Shown piece by piece: positions 9,450 to 18,077 of a DNA stretch of 24,179 nucleotides. The notes under the pieces were generated by a model. That model ran no database searches and had not been told where the DNA came from. It saw only the letters and a program-made list of their open reading frames with translations. Each line of letters opens with the position of its first letter. Position 1 is the first letter of the stretch. The position numbers were made by a program, and so were the translations under genes. Source of the DNA: a virus; the IMG/VR virus record IMGVR_UViG_3300030085_002156, positions 1 through 24,179 of that record; one strand, given 5' to 3'.

Positions 9450-10880
9450 TTAGTTCATCAACATGAAGTTATTAGCTCCTTGAGTGATTAAACATCTTTC
9501 AGATAAGTAATGAACTTCCATTACATCTTTACCAGATGTAGCAGCGCCAACAGAACCAGTAATCCAAGTTTTCATTCTTCGATCATCAGTTTGTGAAGCT
9601 CTATATCTAACATGTAAGAAAGGACGTTTCATATTTGTACCTAATTGCTCGTCATAAACTGAAGAAACACCAGCTGGTATAACAACACCTCTAATGTTTG
9701 TTACAGTATCATTTAAAGCACCTCTAGTACCTTTATCATTAAGGTATTTAAAGTCAGACTTGTAGAAGTCATAAGAACCTCTTCTGAAACCAGAGAAACC
9801 TAAGTTAAGCGCCATGTCTTCAGAGTTGTTAAATACACCGTAAGATGTACCACCAGCTCCGTAAGAGTTCATTGAAGCTAACATATCATCAATAGCTAAG
9901 CTAGTTGATCTATCAACAAACATCATGTTTTCTTCAATAGCACCGTTTTGGTCAAACACAGCTAAAATAGCGTCAAACTCAGCTAAATCAGTAGCAGCGT
10001 TAACACCAGTAACACCTGTAGTTTGGTGACCTCTAGTAGTGATAGCTTGGAATAAACCTTGCGTACCATCTTGTAAAGCACCACCATCAGTACCACCAAT
10101 TGCACCAGCGTTTGCCACAGCAGTTTCAGCTTCTAACATAGTCATTTCTAAGTAATCAGTAAAACGAGCTCTAGTATCACCTTCAGCTTTTAAGTACCAT
10201 AAGTAACCTGACTGACCTTCTTCTCCAGCAACTTCAATCCAACCAATTTGCGTAGTATCAGATCCAGACACTTCGTAGTAATCTTTCATGATAATATGCT
10301 TGTTAGAGTGAGATTTAAACTTAGGAGAATTAGCAGAAGATCTACCATCAGTTCCTTTTTCAAACTCAGAACCAATAACTAATACTCTGTAAGCTCCAGC
10401 ACCAGCTGAATCAGAGAAACCAGCAGCATCAAAATCAGCTTCTGCGTAAGGTAAAATAGTAACATTAGCACTAGAAACAGCTGAAACGTAACCTCTTAAA
10501 GTTAAAGAAGCATTAGAAACTAATACCATATCTCCAACTCTAATACCGTGATCAGCTCCAACAGAGTTACCATCAACATCATTTACAATTGCAAATATGT
10601 TAGCAGAAACGTCTTCATTTGTAGCCGTGTAAGCTAAATGTAATCTACCTTGCTCTGACCATATAACTCTATCAGAAGTAGAAGGCTCTTCAGCTCCAAC
10701 TTGAGCTAAAAATCCTGCGATTGTTCTTTTACCGTAAACCTCAGCTTCTTTTTCCATAAGGTCTGGTAAATATTGTTGTGCCCAACCTTCAGTTGCTGAA
10801 GACGTAAAGTCTACGTAGTTAGACGACAACGTTTGTTTTCTAGGAGCAGCATCTATACCACTCGCACTTGTAATTGCCAT
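9450..10880 (-). CDS. Major capsid protein
   Basis: A 476-residue protein (MAITSASGIDAAPRKQTLSS) of the size and place expected for an HK97-fold major capsid protein: directly after portal and scaffold-like genes and before a strong terminator. Residues ~30-70 form the helical N-arm (EGWAQQYLPDLMEKEAEVYG), the middle contains a Gly/Ala/Asp-rich beta insertion (~90-160), and a long helix region (EMTMLEAETAVANAGAIGG) is followed by a beta-rich end (HYLSERCLITQGANNFMLMN). Codon use looks richer in C and G than in its neighbours, which fits a highly expressed gene. No protease is fused to it. The phage chaperonin genes upstream make it a likely folding client. Assignment rests on size, order and composition rather than a single motif. 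Confidence 0.85.
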   Translation of the reverse strand: MAITSASGIDAAPRKQTLSSNYVDFTSSATEGWAQQYLPDLMEKEAEVYGKRTIAGFLAQVGAEEPSTSDRVIWSEQGRLHLAYTATNEDVSANIFAIVNDVDGNSVGADHGIRVGDMVLVSNASLTLRGYVSAVSSANVTILPYAEADFDAAGFSDSAGAGAYRVLVIGSEFEKGTDGRSSANSPKFKSHSNKHIIMKDYYEVSGSDTTQIGWIEVAGEEGQSGYLWYLKAEGDTRARFTDYLEMTMLEAETAVANAGAIGGTDGGALQDGTQGLFQAITTRGHQTTGVTGVNAATDLAEFDAILAVFDQNGAIEENMMFVDRSTSLAIDDMLASMNSYGAGGTSYGVFNNSEDMALNLGFSGFRRGSYDFYKSDFKYLNDKGTRGALNDTVTNIRGVVIPAGVSSVYDEQLGTNMKRPFLHVRYRASQTDDRRMKTWITGSVGAATSGKDVMEVHYLSERCLITQGANNFMLMN

Positions 10881-10899
10881 AATTTTTTAATTTTAAATG

Positions 10900-12084
10900 T
10901 TATTTATTGTTTTTAATTTTAAACTTAAAACCAGATGAATCATTACCTAACACTTTAAACTTTAAACCACCAGTTTCAATTGTACCGTGACTTTGTCTTG
11001 GATTCATATCAACATTTTTAGATTTAGCAATACTATCTTTCATAGCATCTGCCTTACCTTGTTCATAAAAGTGTTTTGCAACAGCGTCTGCATTCATTGC
11101 TGTAAATAGAGATTTATGATAACCTTTAGCGTCTACTAAAGCAGAGTTTTTATCCAAAAACTTTTTGGTAAAATTGCTTATATCGCTTTGAGTGTTTTTA
11201 ATCTCGTCAACATTGTTTACATTAAACCTATATTTTTTATCACCGACGTTATATTCAAAACCTTTGAATTTGTCGTTAAAAACTTGATTAGTTTTTTGCG
11301 TAAAAATATTAGAGTTTGCTTTAACTGTTTTTTGAGTTTCTTCTGACTCTTTGTTATATCTATTAAAGAAATCTACAGCTTTTTGTTGTTCAGGCGTGAG
11401 CTTTGAACCAGCTTTAATTTCTTCATAGTATTTAGACTTTTGCCCGTCTAAGTGGCTTTTAGCGTTGGCAACTTGCTCTTTTAACGCTAATTTTTTTCTT
11501 CTTATATCTATTTCTTCATCAACTTCTTCATCGTAAGAAAATTGATCTTCCATAAGAAAGTTAATTTCTTCGTTATTTAAATGAGGTTTAGTTTGTCTGT
11601 AGTATTCATATAATAAATTAGTATCATCTAATTTACTATAATCTTGATTAAGCTTAACATAATCATTTAAATCACCTCCAGTTTCTTCCATAAAGTCTAT
11701 TAACTTTTGGATATTTTCTGGTAAAGGCTTTCCAGTTTCTAAATTTTCTTTAATAGCTTCTTCTGCTTCTGCAGCTATTTCTTCAACTTCTTCAGTAACT
11801 TCTTCTAGTACTACTTCTTCTTTTTTCTCTTCACTTTGTTCGGTAGACTCTTTAAGCTCTTCTTTGTTTTCTTCACGAACTTCTTCGCTAGCTTCGGATC
11901 CGTCGCGAACAGGTACCTCATCTGTGCTTTGCTTCTCAGTGGCATCTTCTTCTTTTTTTATTGGTTTGTTTAAATCTACTTTGATAACTGTATCATCACC
12001 AGCTGACTCAAACTTATTTTCTTCAACTTGTTCAGTTGTATCTTGTGTAGTTTCTTCAACTACTTTTTCATTTTCTTCTTCCAT
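10900..12084 (-). CDS. Scaffold-like capsid assembly protein, very acidic
   Basis: The 394-residue product has an extremely Glu-rich N-terminal ~115 residues (MEEENEKVVEETTQDTTEQV), a helical middle (NIQKLIDFMEETGGDLNDYV; LALKEQVANAKSHLDGQKSK) and a short basic, aromatic C-terminal tail (GFKFKIKNNK). An acidic coiled protein with a basic tail between portal and major capsid genes is the usual layout of an internal scaffold, whose basic end binds the coat. No protease motif was found, so its removal by proteolysis is not shown. Residues ~24-31 (KFESAGDD) closely match a peptide near the portal C-terminus. The start at 12084 is preceded by AT-only sequence and a TTATTAAC box. Confidence 0.75.
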   Translation of the reverse strand: MEEENEKVVEETTQDTTEQVEENKFESAGDDTVIKVDLNKPIKKEEDATEKQSTDEVPVRDGSEASEEVREENKEELKESTEQSEEKKEEVVLEEVTEEVEEIAAEAEEAIKENLETGKPLPENIQKLIDFMEETGGDLNDYVKLNQDYSKLDDTNLLYEYYRQTKPHLNNEEINFLMEDQFSYDEEVDEEIDIRRKKLALKEQVANAKSHLDGQKSKYYEEIKAGSKLTPEQQKAVDFFNRYNKESEETQKTVKANSNIFTQKTNQVFNDKFKGFEYNVGDKKYRFNVNNVDEIKNTQSDISNFTKKFLDKNSALVDAKGYHKSLFTAMNADAVAKHFYEQGKADAMKDSIAKSKNVDMNPRQSHGTIETGGLKFKVLGNDSSGFKFKIKNNK

Positions 12085-12110
12085 AATATAATATAATAAT
12101 AGTTAATAAT

Positions 12111-14531
12111 TTATCTAGGATCAAACACACCTAAATCAAATCCTCCACCTAGTATATCATTACCTGCGGACTCAAAGTTTTTAGGTGGTTTTCCACTTTT
12201 TCTCTGCTCAATCATTTCTGATTGCTGTGTAGCTTGTATTTTTGTTCTTTCGTCTTTTCTATCTTCTTTTTCTTTTTCTCTCTGTTGTAGACTTTGAGTT
12301 TCCATACCTTTAAGCTGCATGTTGTATTGAAACTCTAAAGCCATTAACTCTTTTTTCATTTGAACTTCTTGCATCATTTTTTGAGCATCTACTTGCGCTT
12401 GCATTTGCATTAGCTCTGCTTTACTAGCATTTAGCGCTTGATTTTTTTGAACTTCAACTTGTGCTGCTACTTGCGCTGCTTGAGAGTTAGACTGTGTTTG
12501 CGCTTGAATATTTTCCATTTGCAACTGTCTATCTTTTGCTTCTTTTCTTTTTCTACGTATTTTTAACATTTGATTTGCTAACTTTATATTACGTATCTCT
12601 CTAAGATCTATAGCATCTTCAAGCTCTATTGTTTTTTGTTGTAAAGCCATTTGAATATTATTTTCTAATCTAGCTTTTTCTTCTTCATCTGGTTGTAATT
12701 CTATAAATATACCAAAATCATATAAGTGTAACTCAGACATTTCTTCTAACGTAGCAACATTATGAACGCCTATAGCTTGTATAAACGCATCTTTTGTTGG
12801 TGAATATTCTATAATATCAGATATTCTAAGTGACAAACACTCTGCTGTCTCTGCGGTTAAGTACAAACCAGCTTGTAGTATATGTCTTGTTGCTGTGTTA
12901 GAATTAGCGGCTGCTAACTTTTGAACTCCTACTAAAGCATTTTTATCAGGCATACTACCATCTCTTGCTTCATTTAAACCGGTTACATCTCTTATCATTT
13001 GTAAGTAGTAATTATAATTAGCAATAAGAGCTTGCATTTTATTACCACCAGATCCAGATGTAATTTCTTGAATAGGTACTTTGCCAGGGTTTAAATCACC
13101 TTCAGATGTAAAGCTTCTACCAATAACACTACCAGTTTGGAAGTACATGTTTAAAGCTTCTTGTGGATTATAGTTTGTTCCGTTACCTAAATCAACTTCA
13201 GCTAAACCATCAGCATCTAAATAAACACCATCTGGCACCATTCTAGACATTACCTGTTGTAGCTTTAAATGTGTTAATTGAATCATATCTGCAAAACCAG
13301 TTATACGTTTTACTAGCGAATCAATTCTACCATCATACATCCTAGGAGCACAAATAGCATAATTCATTTTAACCTTAGTAAAATCACTTTTAGGACGCAT
13401 CATGTTTTTAGCCATGCCCCATTTAAGTAATCTATCAGTACCAAGTATTATAGCGCCTTCATATAAAGTTTCTATAGATCTTAACATCCTACTATATCCT
13501 CCTTCTTTATTTTCTGGCGGATTAAAAGAATCATCTTTAGGTATAATTTTATTAGCACCAGTAGCAGTTTCTTTTACTTTATAAACTTCGTTCATATATG
13601 TTTTGTAATTAAAATACAAAACTTGAATAGTATTATTATCTTCTTTGTAATCAGTATGTCTAGAGCTATAGTTAGATCTATTATAAGGTTTGCTCTTCAT
13701 TATATCTTCAAGATCACTTTCAGATAAATGAGGAAACTCTTTTGCTAGTTCGTTTACTGGAATAGTTTTTACTTCACCAACATAATATATATCTTCAAAA
13801 TAAGGGGATTCTGTGTAAGAGTAAACTAAGTTTGCTGGATCAACGTATTCAACGCAAACTCCTTGTGAGGTGTTAAAAGATGTTTTTACAGCACCAATAC
13901 CTAAAACTGTTAAGTCGTAATAAAATCTTTTCTTTATTAATTCATAATCATTACCTTCTAACAAAACGTTTAAAGCTTGTTCTTCAGCTACTTCAACGGC
14001 TTGTTTGTAACTAAGCTGCATGTGTAGTTCTAGTTCTTCTTTAGTTTCAGGTAGTGTGTCTTCATCATTTTCAGCAATAGACATGTTAAACGCTTGTTTA
14101 GTAAATTCGTTTAATTCTTTAGTTCTCATGTCAGACAGCATTGACTCCATATATTCAGTACGTTTTGCAACGCCATAAGGATCCTGCGAATAAGCTTTTA
14201 TATCATAAGTTCTTTCTGCAATACCATTTACAACTATATCTACAAACTTAGGTATAATAGGAACTGGCTTCCAGTCTAAATTTAAATAAGACAAATCACC
14301 ATTTATAGATAATTCATCTTTGTATTTTTGTATAGATTGTTCGCCTCTTGCGTATAATCTTAAATTATGAAAATCATTATGATTTGTTCTATATTTATTA
14401 TAGCCTCTTTCTTCGTGAAACCACTCTTGCTCTATTGCTTTACCTACTTTCAAACCATATTCATAACTTAGCTTTTCAGCGTCACTTACTGTTTGACTAG
14501 GAAAATAACTTTTCATGCCAGACTCTGCCAT
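12111..14531 (-). CDS. Portal protein
   Basis: At 806 residues this matches the large portal size class. The N-terminal two thirds include LDWKPVPIIPKFVDIVVNGI (~90-112), a helix-rich wing and stem region, and DVTGLNEARDGSMPDKNALV (~540), a type of segment often seen in portals. From ~residue 610 the protein becomes a long Gln/Lys/Glu-rich coiled coil, ending in a Gly/Asp tail with NFESAGND at ~785-792. The portal forms the ring at one capsid vertex through which DNA enters and leaves. It sits 5 bases after TerL and 26 bases before the scaffold gene, the classical packaging-head order. The long coiled C-terminus probably lies inside the capsid as a barrel. No Shine-Dalgarno is present; the leader is A/T-rich. 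Confidence 0.9.
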   Translation of the reverse strand: MAESGMKSYFPSQTVSDAEKLSYEYGLKVGKAIEQEWFHEERGYNKYRTNHNDFHNLRLYARGEQSIQKYKDELSINGDLSYLNLDWKPVPIIPKFVDIVVNGIAERTYDIKAYSQDPYGVAKRTEYMESMLSDMRTKELNEFTKQAFNMSIAENDEDTLPETKEELELHMQLSYKQAVEVAEEQALNVLLEGNDYELIKKRFYYDLTVLGIGAVKTSFNTSQGVCVEYVDPANLVYSYTESPYFEDIYYVGEVKTIPVNELAKEFPHLSESDLEDIMKSKPYNRSNYSSRHTDYKEDNNTIQVLYFNYKTYMNEVYKVKETATGANKIIPKDDSFNPPENKEGGYSRMLRSIETLYEGAIILGTDRLLKWGMAKNMMRPKSDFTKVKMNYAICAPRMYDGRIDSLVKRITGFADMIQLTHLKLQQVMSRMVPDGVYLDADGLAEVDLGNGTNYNPQEALNMYFQTGSVIGRSFTSEGDLNPGKVPIQEITSGSGGNKMQALIANYNYYLQMIRDVTGLNEARDGSMPDKNALVGVQKLAAANSNTATRHILQAGLYLTAETAECLSLRISDIIEYSPTKDAFIQAIGVHNVATLEEMSELHLYDFGIFIELQPDEEEKARLENNIQMALQQKTIELEDAIDLREIRNIKLANQMLKIRRKRKEAKDRQLQMENIQAQTQSNSQAAQVAAQVEVQKNQALNASKAELMQMQAQVDAQKMMQEVQMKKELMALEFQYNMQLKGMETQSLQQREKEKEDRKDERTKIQATQQSEMIEQRKSGKPPKNFESAGNDILGGGFDLGVFDPR

Positions 14532-14536
14532 ATTTA

Positions 14537-16750
14537 TTATTTTATTATTCGTGAATTACTTCCAGTATTAGTATACTTAGAAATTTTTAAATTTATTTTT
14601 GGTTTTTCAACCTTAACGTTTGGAGCGTATAAATGTCTATTGTTAGCCATAATAGCTAAACCAGAACTTATTGAAGCATCAAACTTTGTTCTTTTGTTTA
14701 TGTCAAACTTAGCCCAATCATTTAACAACTCGTTAAAATAAAGATCACCAACAGAACCATCTTGCATTATACCAACGTGATCTTGTATATACATTTCAAT
14801 AGCTGCAGCATGAGCTTGTTTAATATCTTCTGAGGAGTTAGGTATACCACCTATTTCTTTTTCTGCAACAGATAGTTTATTCCATAATTTATCTGGTCTA
14901 TTCATACTAAAACCTCTATAACCTCTTCTTCTTAAATAGTATAATAACCTAGGTTTATTATTCTCTGCTAATATTGGCATACCATAAAAAACTAAAGCCA
15001 TTAATACATCTTCAAAAAATATTTCAGCCGTAGGTGGTCTTGATAAGTATTCTAAAAAAAAGCTGTTCGCAGGAGCGTCCTCCATACTAAACCTGGTTAA
15101 GCCGTGTAATGCTCCTTTAGATCCTTTTCCATCTACGGTCCCTGATATATCATAAGAGTCACAACCAAATGCCCCTACGTGTTCATTACCAGGATATTTA
15201 ACACCATTTTTAAGTACCACTCTATTTTGTAGTTGTTGAGGTGGAACCCAACTAACTTTAAATCTACCTTTTGGATCTGGATAAAATATAACTTGTGTAT
15301 CTTTTACTCCGTTAATCCATTGGAAATTACCAGATGTAACTCCAAGGCTTCTAGACATTTCTTCGTTATAATCTATTTGTTCGTATATTTTAACTAAATT
15401 AAAAATAGAGTTTTTGGTTTCATCTCTAAAAGCATGCTCTTCTGTTCTAGGGAACTGTCTGTAAAACTCGTTTAAAGCGTCTTGATCATCTTTCAAACCA
15501 TCAGCTTCGTTTTGCCAACTATCTATTACACCTACATCTATTAGTTCGCCGTCTGGCGCAAATCTGTCGATATCAGGAGTAGTAAAGACTGGAACTCCAT
15601 ACTCGTCAATAAATCCTTCGTAGTTCCATTCCATTGGGATAAAAAGAGAGTATAGTCCAGACTTTGTCTGACCATTTCTATTTCTTTTTGTGACATCTGA
15701 TGCGTTGTATAGTTTTTTAAAATTTTCTCCACCTTTATCTAAAGCATTTGAAGTAGAGCCCATCATACATTTACCAATAATCCTACTACCTAATCGTAAA
15801 CATGTTTTTGTAACTCTCCAGTTATTTAAAATATTATCGGGTCTTTCCCATTTACCACTTTCATCATGAACTAACAACGCTAATTTCTCACCGTCATAGC
15901 TATTGTCTCCTGTATTTTTCCAGTCAATTGTTGTATCTAAACCTTCAAGCTCTTCAACTTTTTCGTTAGCAGTTATTTTCTTTCTTGTAAACTTACTAGC
16001 TGGAACTCTATAAGCTAACTCAGTTTTAGGTCTATCCATACCATCTTGTATTGGCTTGAAGAAAAACGGATAGTTAATACTAATAGGTACAACTTTATCT
16101 GTAAACATTTTTTTAGCGTCAGCACCAGTTTTAGAAAGTATACCAAATCTACTATCACTTGCAAGAGTTGCTAAATTAACTGTTTCAGCGCTACTCATAA
16201 AAGAAAATCCAGATCGTCTGTTTTTAAGATAACACATACCATAACATCTACTATCTGCCTTGCAAGCTTCCCAAAATATAAAGAATAACCTATTTGCTTC
16301 TCTAAAATCAGGTGCACCAACATCAATCTTACTCCATTGTAAGTACATATAATGTGTTCCTACTATATAAGTTGGTTTATTGTTATTTATAAACCAAAAA
16401 CCTTCTTCTCTTCTTTTAAACTCTTCGTCTATATAATCGAACCATTTTTCTTTATTTTCGTCCGGATAGTTTCTCCAGTCAAATATGTTTTTTATTCTAC
16501 TTAGTTCTTTAGGATATTCTTGTTTCACCCATTTATTTTTTGGGTTTTTATATACCTCTTTAGGAACTTTTGGCAAAGCAATAGCTAAACCTTGTATTTC
16601 TATTATATCACCTATTTGTCCTGTTCTAGATATTATAACAATATCATGCTCTTTATTGTAACCGTATTTCCACTTTTTACCTTTATTAAGACGACTAACA
16701 GTAGTCTTTTTAACAGGTTCAACTATTTTAACTAAACTTTGACTGTACAT
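14537..16750 (-). CDS. terL: Terminase large subunit
   Basis: A 737-residue packaging motor. ATPase: a deviant Walker A-like segment KNRRSGFS (176-183), Walker B LALLVHDES (290-298) with Asp296 and Glu297, and a coupling motif GSTSNA (331-336). Nuclease of RNase H-like type: Asp531/Asp534 in CDSYDISG, an acidic pair at 580-581 (FFEDVLMAL) and Asp691 in KFDASISSGLA. The N-terminal ~130 residues form an extra domain before the ATPase core. ATG 16750 shares its A with the stop of the upstream gene (TAATG), which points to coupled translation. It is followed 5 bases later by the portal gene. It would translocate and cut concatemeric DNA; the cutting mode (cos, pac or other) cannot be told from the sequence. 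Confidence 0.92.
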   Translation of the reverse strand: MYSQSLVKIVEPVKKTTVSRLNKGKKWKYGYNKEHDIVIISRTGQIGDIIEIQGLAIALPKVPKEVYKNPKNKWVKQEYPKELSRIKNIFDWRNYPDENKEKWFDYIDEEFKRREEGFWFINNNKPTYIVGTHYMYLQWSKIDVGAPDFREANRLFFIFWEACKADSRCYGMCYLKNRRSGFSFMSSAETVNLATLASDSRFGILSKTGADAKKMFTDKVVPISINYPFFFKPIQDGMDRPKTELAYRVPASKFTRKKITANEKVEELEGLDTTIDWKNTGDNSYDGEKLALLVHDESGKWERPDNILNNWRVTKTCLRLGSRIIGKCMMGSTSNALDKGGENFKKLYNASDVTKRNRNGQTKSGLYSLFIPMEWNYEGFIDEYGVPVFTTPDIDRFAPDGELIDVGVIDSWQNEADGLKDDQDALNEFYRQFPRTEEHAFRDETKNSIFNLVKIYEQIDYNEEMSRSLGVTSGNFQWINGVKDTQVIFYPDPKGRFKVSWVPPQQLQNRVVLKNGVKYPGNEHVGAFGCDSYDISGTVDGKGSKGALHGLTRFSMEDAPANSFFLEYLSRPPTAEIFFEDVLMALVFYGMPILAENNKPRLLYYLRRRGYRGFSMNRPDKLWNKLSVAEKEIGGIPNSSEDIKQAHAAAIEMYIQDHVGIMQDGSVGDLYFNELLNDWAKFDINKRTKFDASISSGLAIMANNRHLYAPNVKVEKPKINLKISKYTNTGSNSRIIK

Positions 16751-17025
16751 TACTTAGATCTACTTTCTGCGAATCCTTTAAAAGTCTTTTCCTTTGTCTC
16801 TTCAGGTGCTTTGCCCTCGAGTATGTTTTCTTCTTCTTGGATTCTGTTAAGTATTTCAAATGCGTCAAATATAGCTAGTTTTTTAGTAGCTGCGGCATTT
16901 TTAAGTCTATCTGCTGATATGTCATCGTTTGAATCAACGATCGCTTCTTTTGCTACTTTAATCAGCTCTTCAACTGCTTTGTGCCCAGCTTGGATTATAC
17001 TCTTCTTCGTTTCCTTGATGTTCAT
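16750..17025 (-). CDS. Putative terminase small subunit
   Basis: I choose the start at 17025 (MNIKETKKSIIQAGHKAVEE), giving 91 residues. A longer start at 17112 would overlap the previous gene by 143 bases and add an ill-fitting N-terminus, and the chosen start has the same ATCAAAT leader as groEL. The product is almost entirely helical (IKVAKEAIVDSNDDISADRL; KLAIFDAFEILNRIQEEEN) with a basic tail. Small size, helical nature and direct TAATG coupling to terL suggest the DNA-recognition subunit of the packaging enzyme. No clear helix-turn-helix is visible, so the function is an inference from position. Confidence 0.6.
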   Translation of the reverse strand: MNIKETKKSIIQAGHKAVEELIKVAKEAIVDSNDDISADRLKNAAATKKLAIFDAFEILNRIQEEENILEGKAPEETKEKTFKGFAESRSK

Positions 17026-17560
17026 ATTTGATTGTAATAAAATTAGATAAAACTCGAAACAGTCTCTCGCCATCAACGATAAACTCATATTCACTATTTG
17101 GTCTAAAACCAACTAAATCTCCAACGTTTACCGTACCGTCTGAATACTTAACAATACCTTGTAAAGGTTTTTCAGATTTAGTATTAAACTTGTCTGTTGC
17201 TTTTAAAGGTATTACAAAACAATAACCTTTTGGACTTATCCATTTAGTATCTCTTTTGTATAAAAATATTTGATCATTACTTATAAAGTAAGTATCTTCA
17301 TTAAAATAAGCTCTACTATTTTTTTCAATACCTTTTACGTTATGCCATCTACGAAACACATTGTGATGTACTATAACTATATCACCTGGTTTTATGTCTG
17401 TATTACCAATTATAGGTGTAGATATAACTTCTGCTTCTCTATTAACATATTGGTGGTTAAAAATCTCAGTGTTAAGAATTAACTCTTTACCATTTAATTT
17501 TTTAGTATTATTATATCTTTGTCCTTTTGGTTTTACAACAAAGTTGTAAACACTTTTCAT
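16970..17560 (-). CDS. Tandem GroES-like (double Cpn10 barrel) protein
   Basis: Two GroES-like repeats can be read in this 196-residue protein. Repeat 1 (~1-104): first strand VYNFVVKP, a long loop containing GKELILNT (25-31), then AEVISTPIIGNTDIKPGDIV (43-62) and a closing DQIFLYKRD. Repeat 2 (~110-180): strand GYCFVIPL, a loop (121-134), then GIVKYSDGTVNVGDLVGF (135-152) and closing FITIKYE. In GroES the same order is strand, mobile loop with a hydrophobic triplet (IVL), G-V-L-A-V-G, V-G-D-I-V and a final strand; LIL at 27-29 could be the counterpart of IVL. It starts at a TAATG junction and ends in TGA, 55 bases inside the next gene. A capsid-assembly co-chaperonin is possible; a neutral barrel protein is the alternative. 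Confidence 0.6.
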   Translation of the reverse strand: MKSVYNFVVKPKGQRYNNTKKLNGKELILNTEIFNHQYVNREAEVISTPIIGNTDIKPGDIVIVHHNVFRRWHNVKGIEKNSRAYFNEDTYFISNDQIFLYKRDTKWISPKGYCFVIPLKATDKFNTKSEKPLQGIVKYSDGTVNVGDLVGFRPNSEYEFIVDGERLFRVLSNFITIKYEHQGNEEEYNPSWAQSS

Positions 17561-17781
17561 TAGTACTGTAAGTTGTATTCTACAGACACAGCCATATTCT
17601 TGTTAAAGTCTTTCCAAGGTAATACATCTTTATTTTTCTTAATGTAAATAGAATACTTATCGTCTTCTTCTATAATATTACAAATAGTATGTCCGCCATA
17701 CACTTCTTGTCCTACAGAATAATGCATAGCGTCGTTTTTGTAATCTTTACCTACACTTATTTTACGAATTAACTTTGACAT
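17560..17781 (-). CDS. Small hypothetical protein
   Basis: A 73-residue protein (MSKLIRKISVGKDYKNDAMH) with alternating beta-type segments (HYSVGQEVYGGHTICNII; DKYSIYIKKNKDVLPWKDF) and no membrane segment or known motif. It overlaps the end of the upstream 96-residue gene by 20 bases and its TAA stop overlaps the next start as TAATG, so it belongs to a tightly packed pre-terminase cluster. I do not recognise a function. Confidence 0.6.
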   Translation of the reverse strand: MSKLIRKISVGKDYKNDAMHYSVGQEVYGGHTICNIIEEDDKYSIYIKKNKDVLPWKDFNKNMAVSVEYNLQY

Positions 17782-18052
17782 CTTCTTTATAGTTTATTTT
17801 ACCATCTTGAATATCAATATCAAAAGTACCATAGTCTTTTTCAAACTCATCTTGTAATGCTTTTAACTGATCTTTTAAACCAGCTATTCTATGCATCATC
17901 TCGTGTTTTTTTAACTCTATAGAACCTATTTCTAATTGAGATCTATTTAAACTATTTACTGTATCTTGAACTTTTTTTAACTGTTCGTCAGTTATTTTTT
18001 CAGGCTTAATGCCTCTAAGTTGTTTAATTTTTGCACTTGTATTTTTTGCCAT
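17762..18052 (-). CDS. Small coiled-coil protein
   Basis: A 96-residue, highly charged protein. Residues ~20-75 (ITDEQLKKVQDTVNSLNRSQ; HRIAGLKDQLKALQDEFEKD) should form a helical hairpin or coiled coil, followed by a short end (FDIDIQDGKINYKED). It lies after the LamG-like gene and overlaps the next gene by 20 bases. Its leader is A/T-only and carries AATTAAC 14 bases before the ATG. Similar small coiled-coil genes occur near terminase genes in marine phages, but I know no function. It could be an assembly chaperone or a minor head component. Confidence 0.65.
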   Translation of the reverse strand: MAKNTSAKIKQLRGIKPEKITDEQLKKVQDTVNSLNRSQLEIGSIELKKHEMMHRIAGLKDQLKALQDEFEKDYGTFDIDIQDGKINYKEDVKVNS

Positions 18053-18077
18053 TTTATTTAATTTAAGTTAATTTAAT

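Noticed and set aside
11864-12091. A Ser-rich plus-strand frame opposite the scaffold gene
   Set aside because: The Ser-rich product is simply the antisense of the Glu-rich (GAA-rich) scaffold start.
15541-15732. A 63-codon minus-strand frame inside terL
   Set aside because: It is an alternative frame of the intact terminase gene with no sign of independent translation.
16739-17050. A 103-codon plus-strand frame opposite the small terminase region
   Set aside because: It overlaps two well-supported minus-strand genes, and its composition is that of antisense to helical coding sequence.
17026-17112. A longer start for the small-terminase-like gene
   Set aside because: It would extend the overlap with the previous gene to 143 bases; the start at 17025 has a leader like groEL and a natural helical N-terminus.
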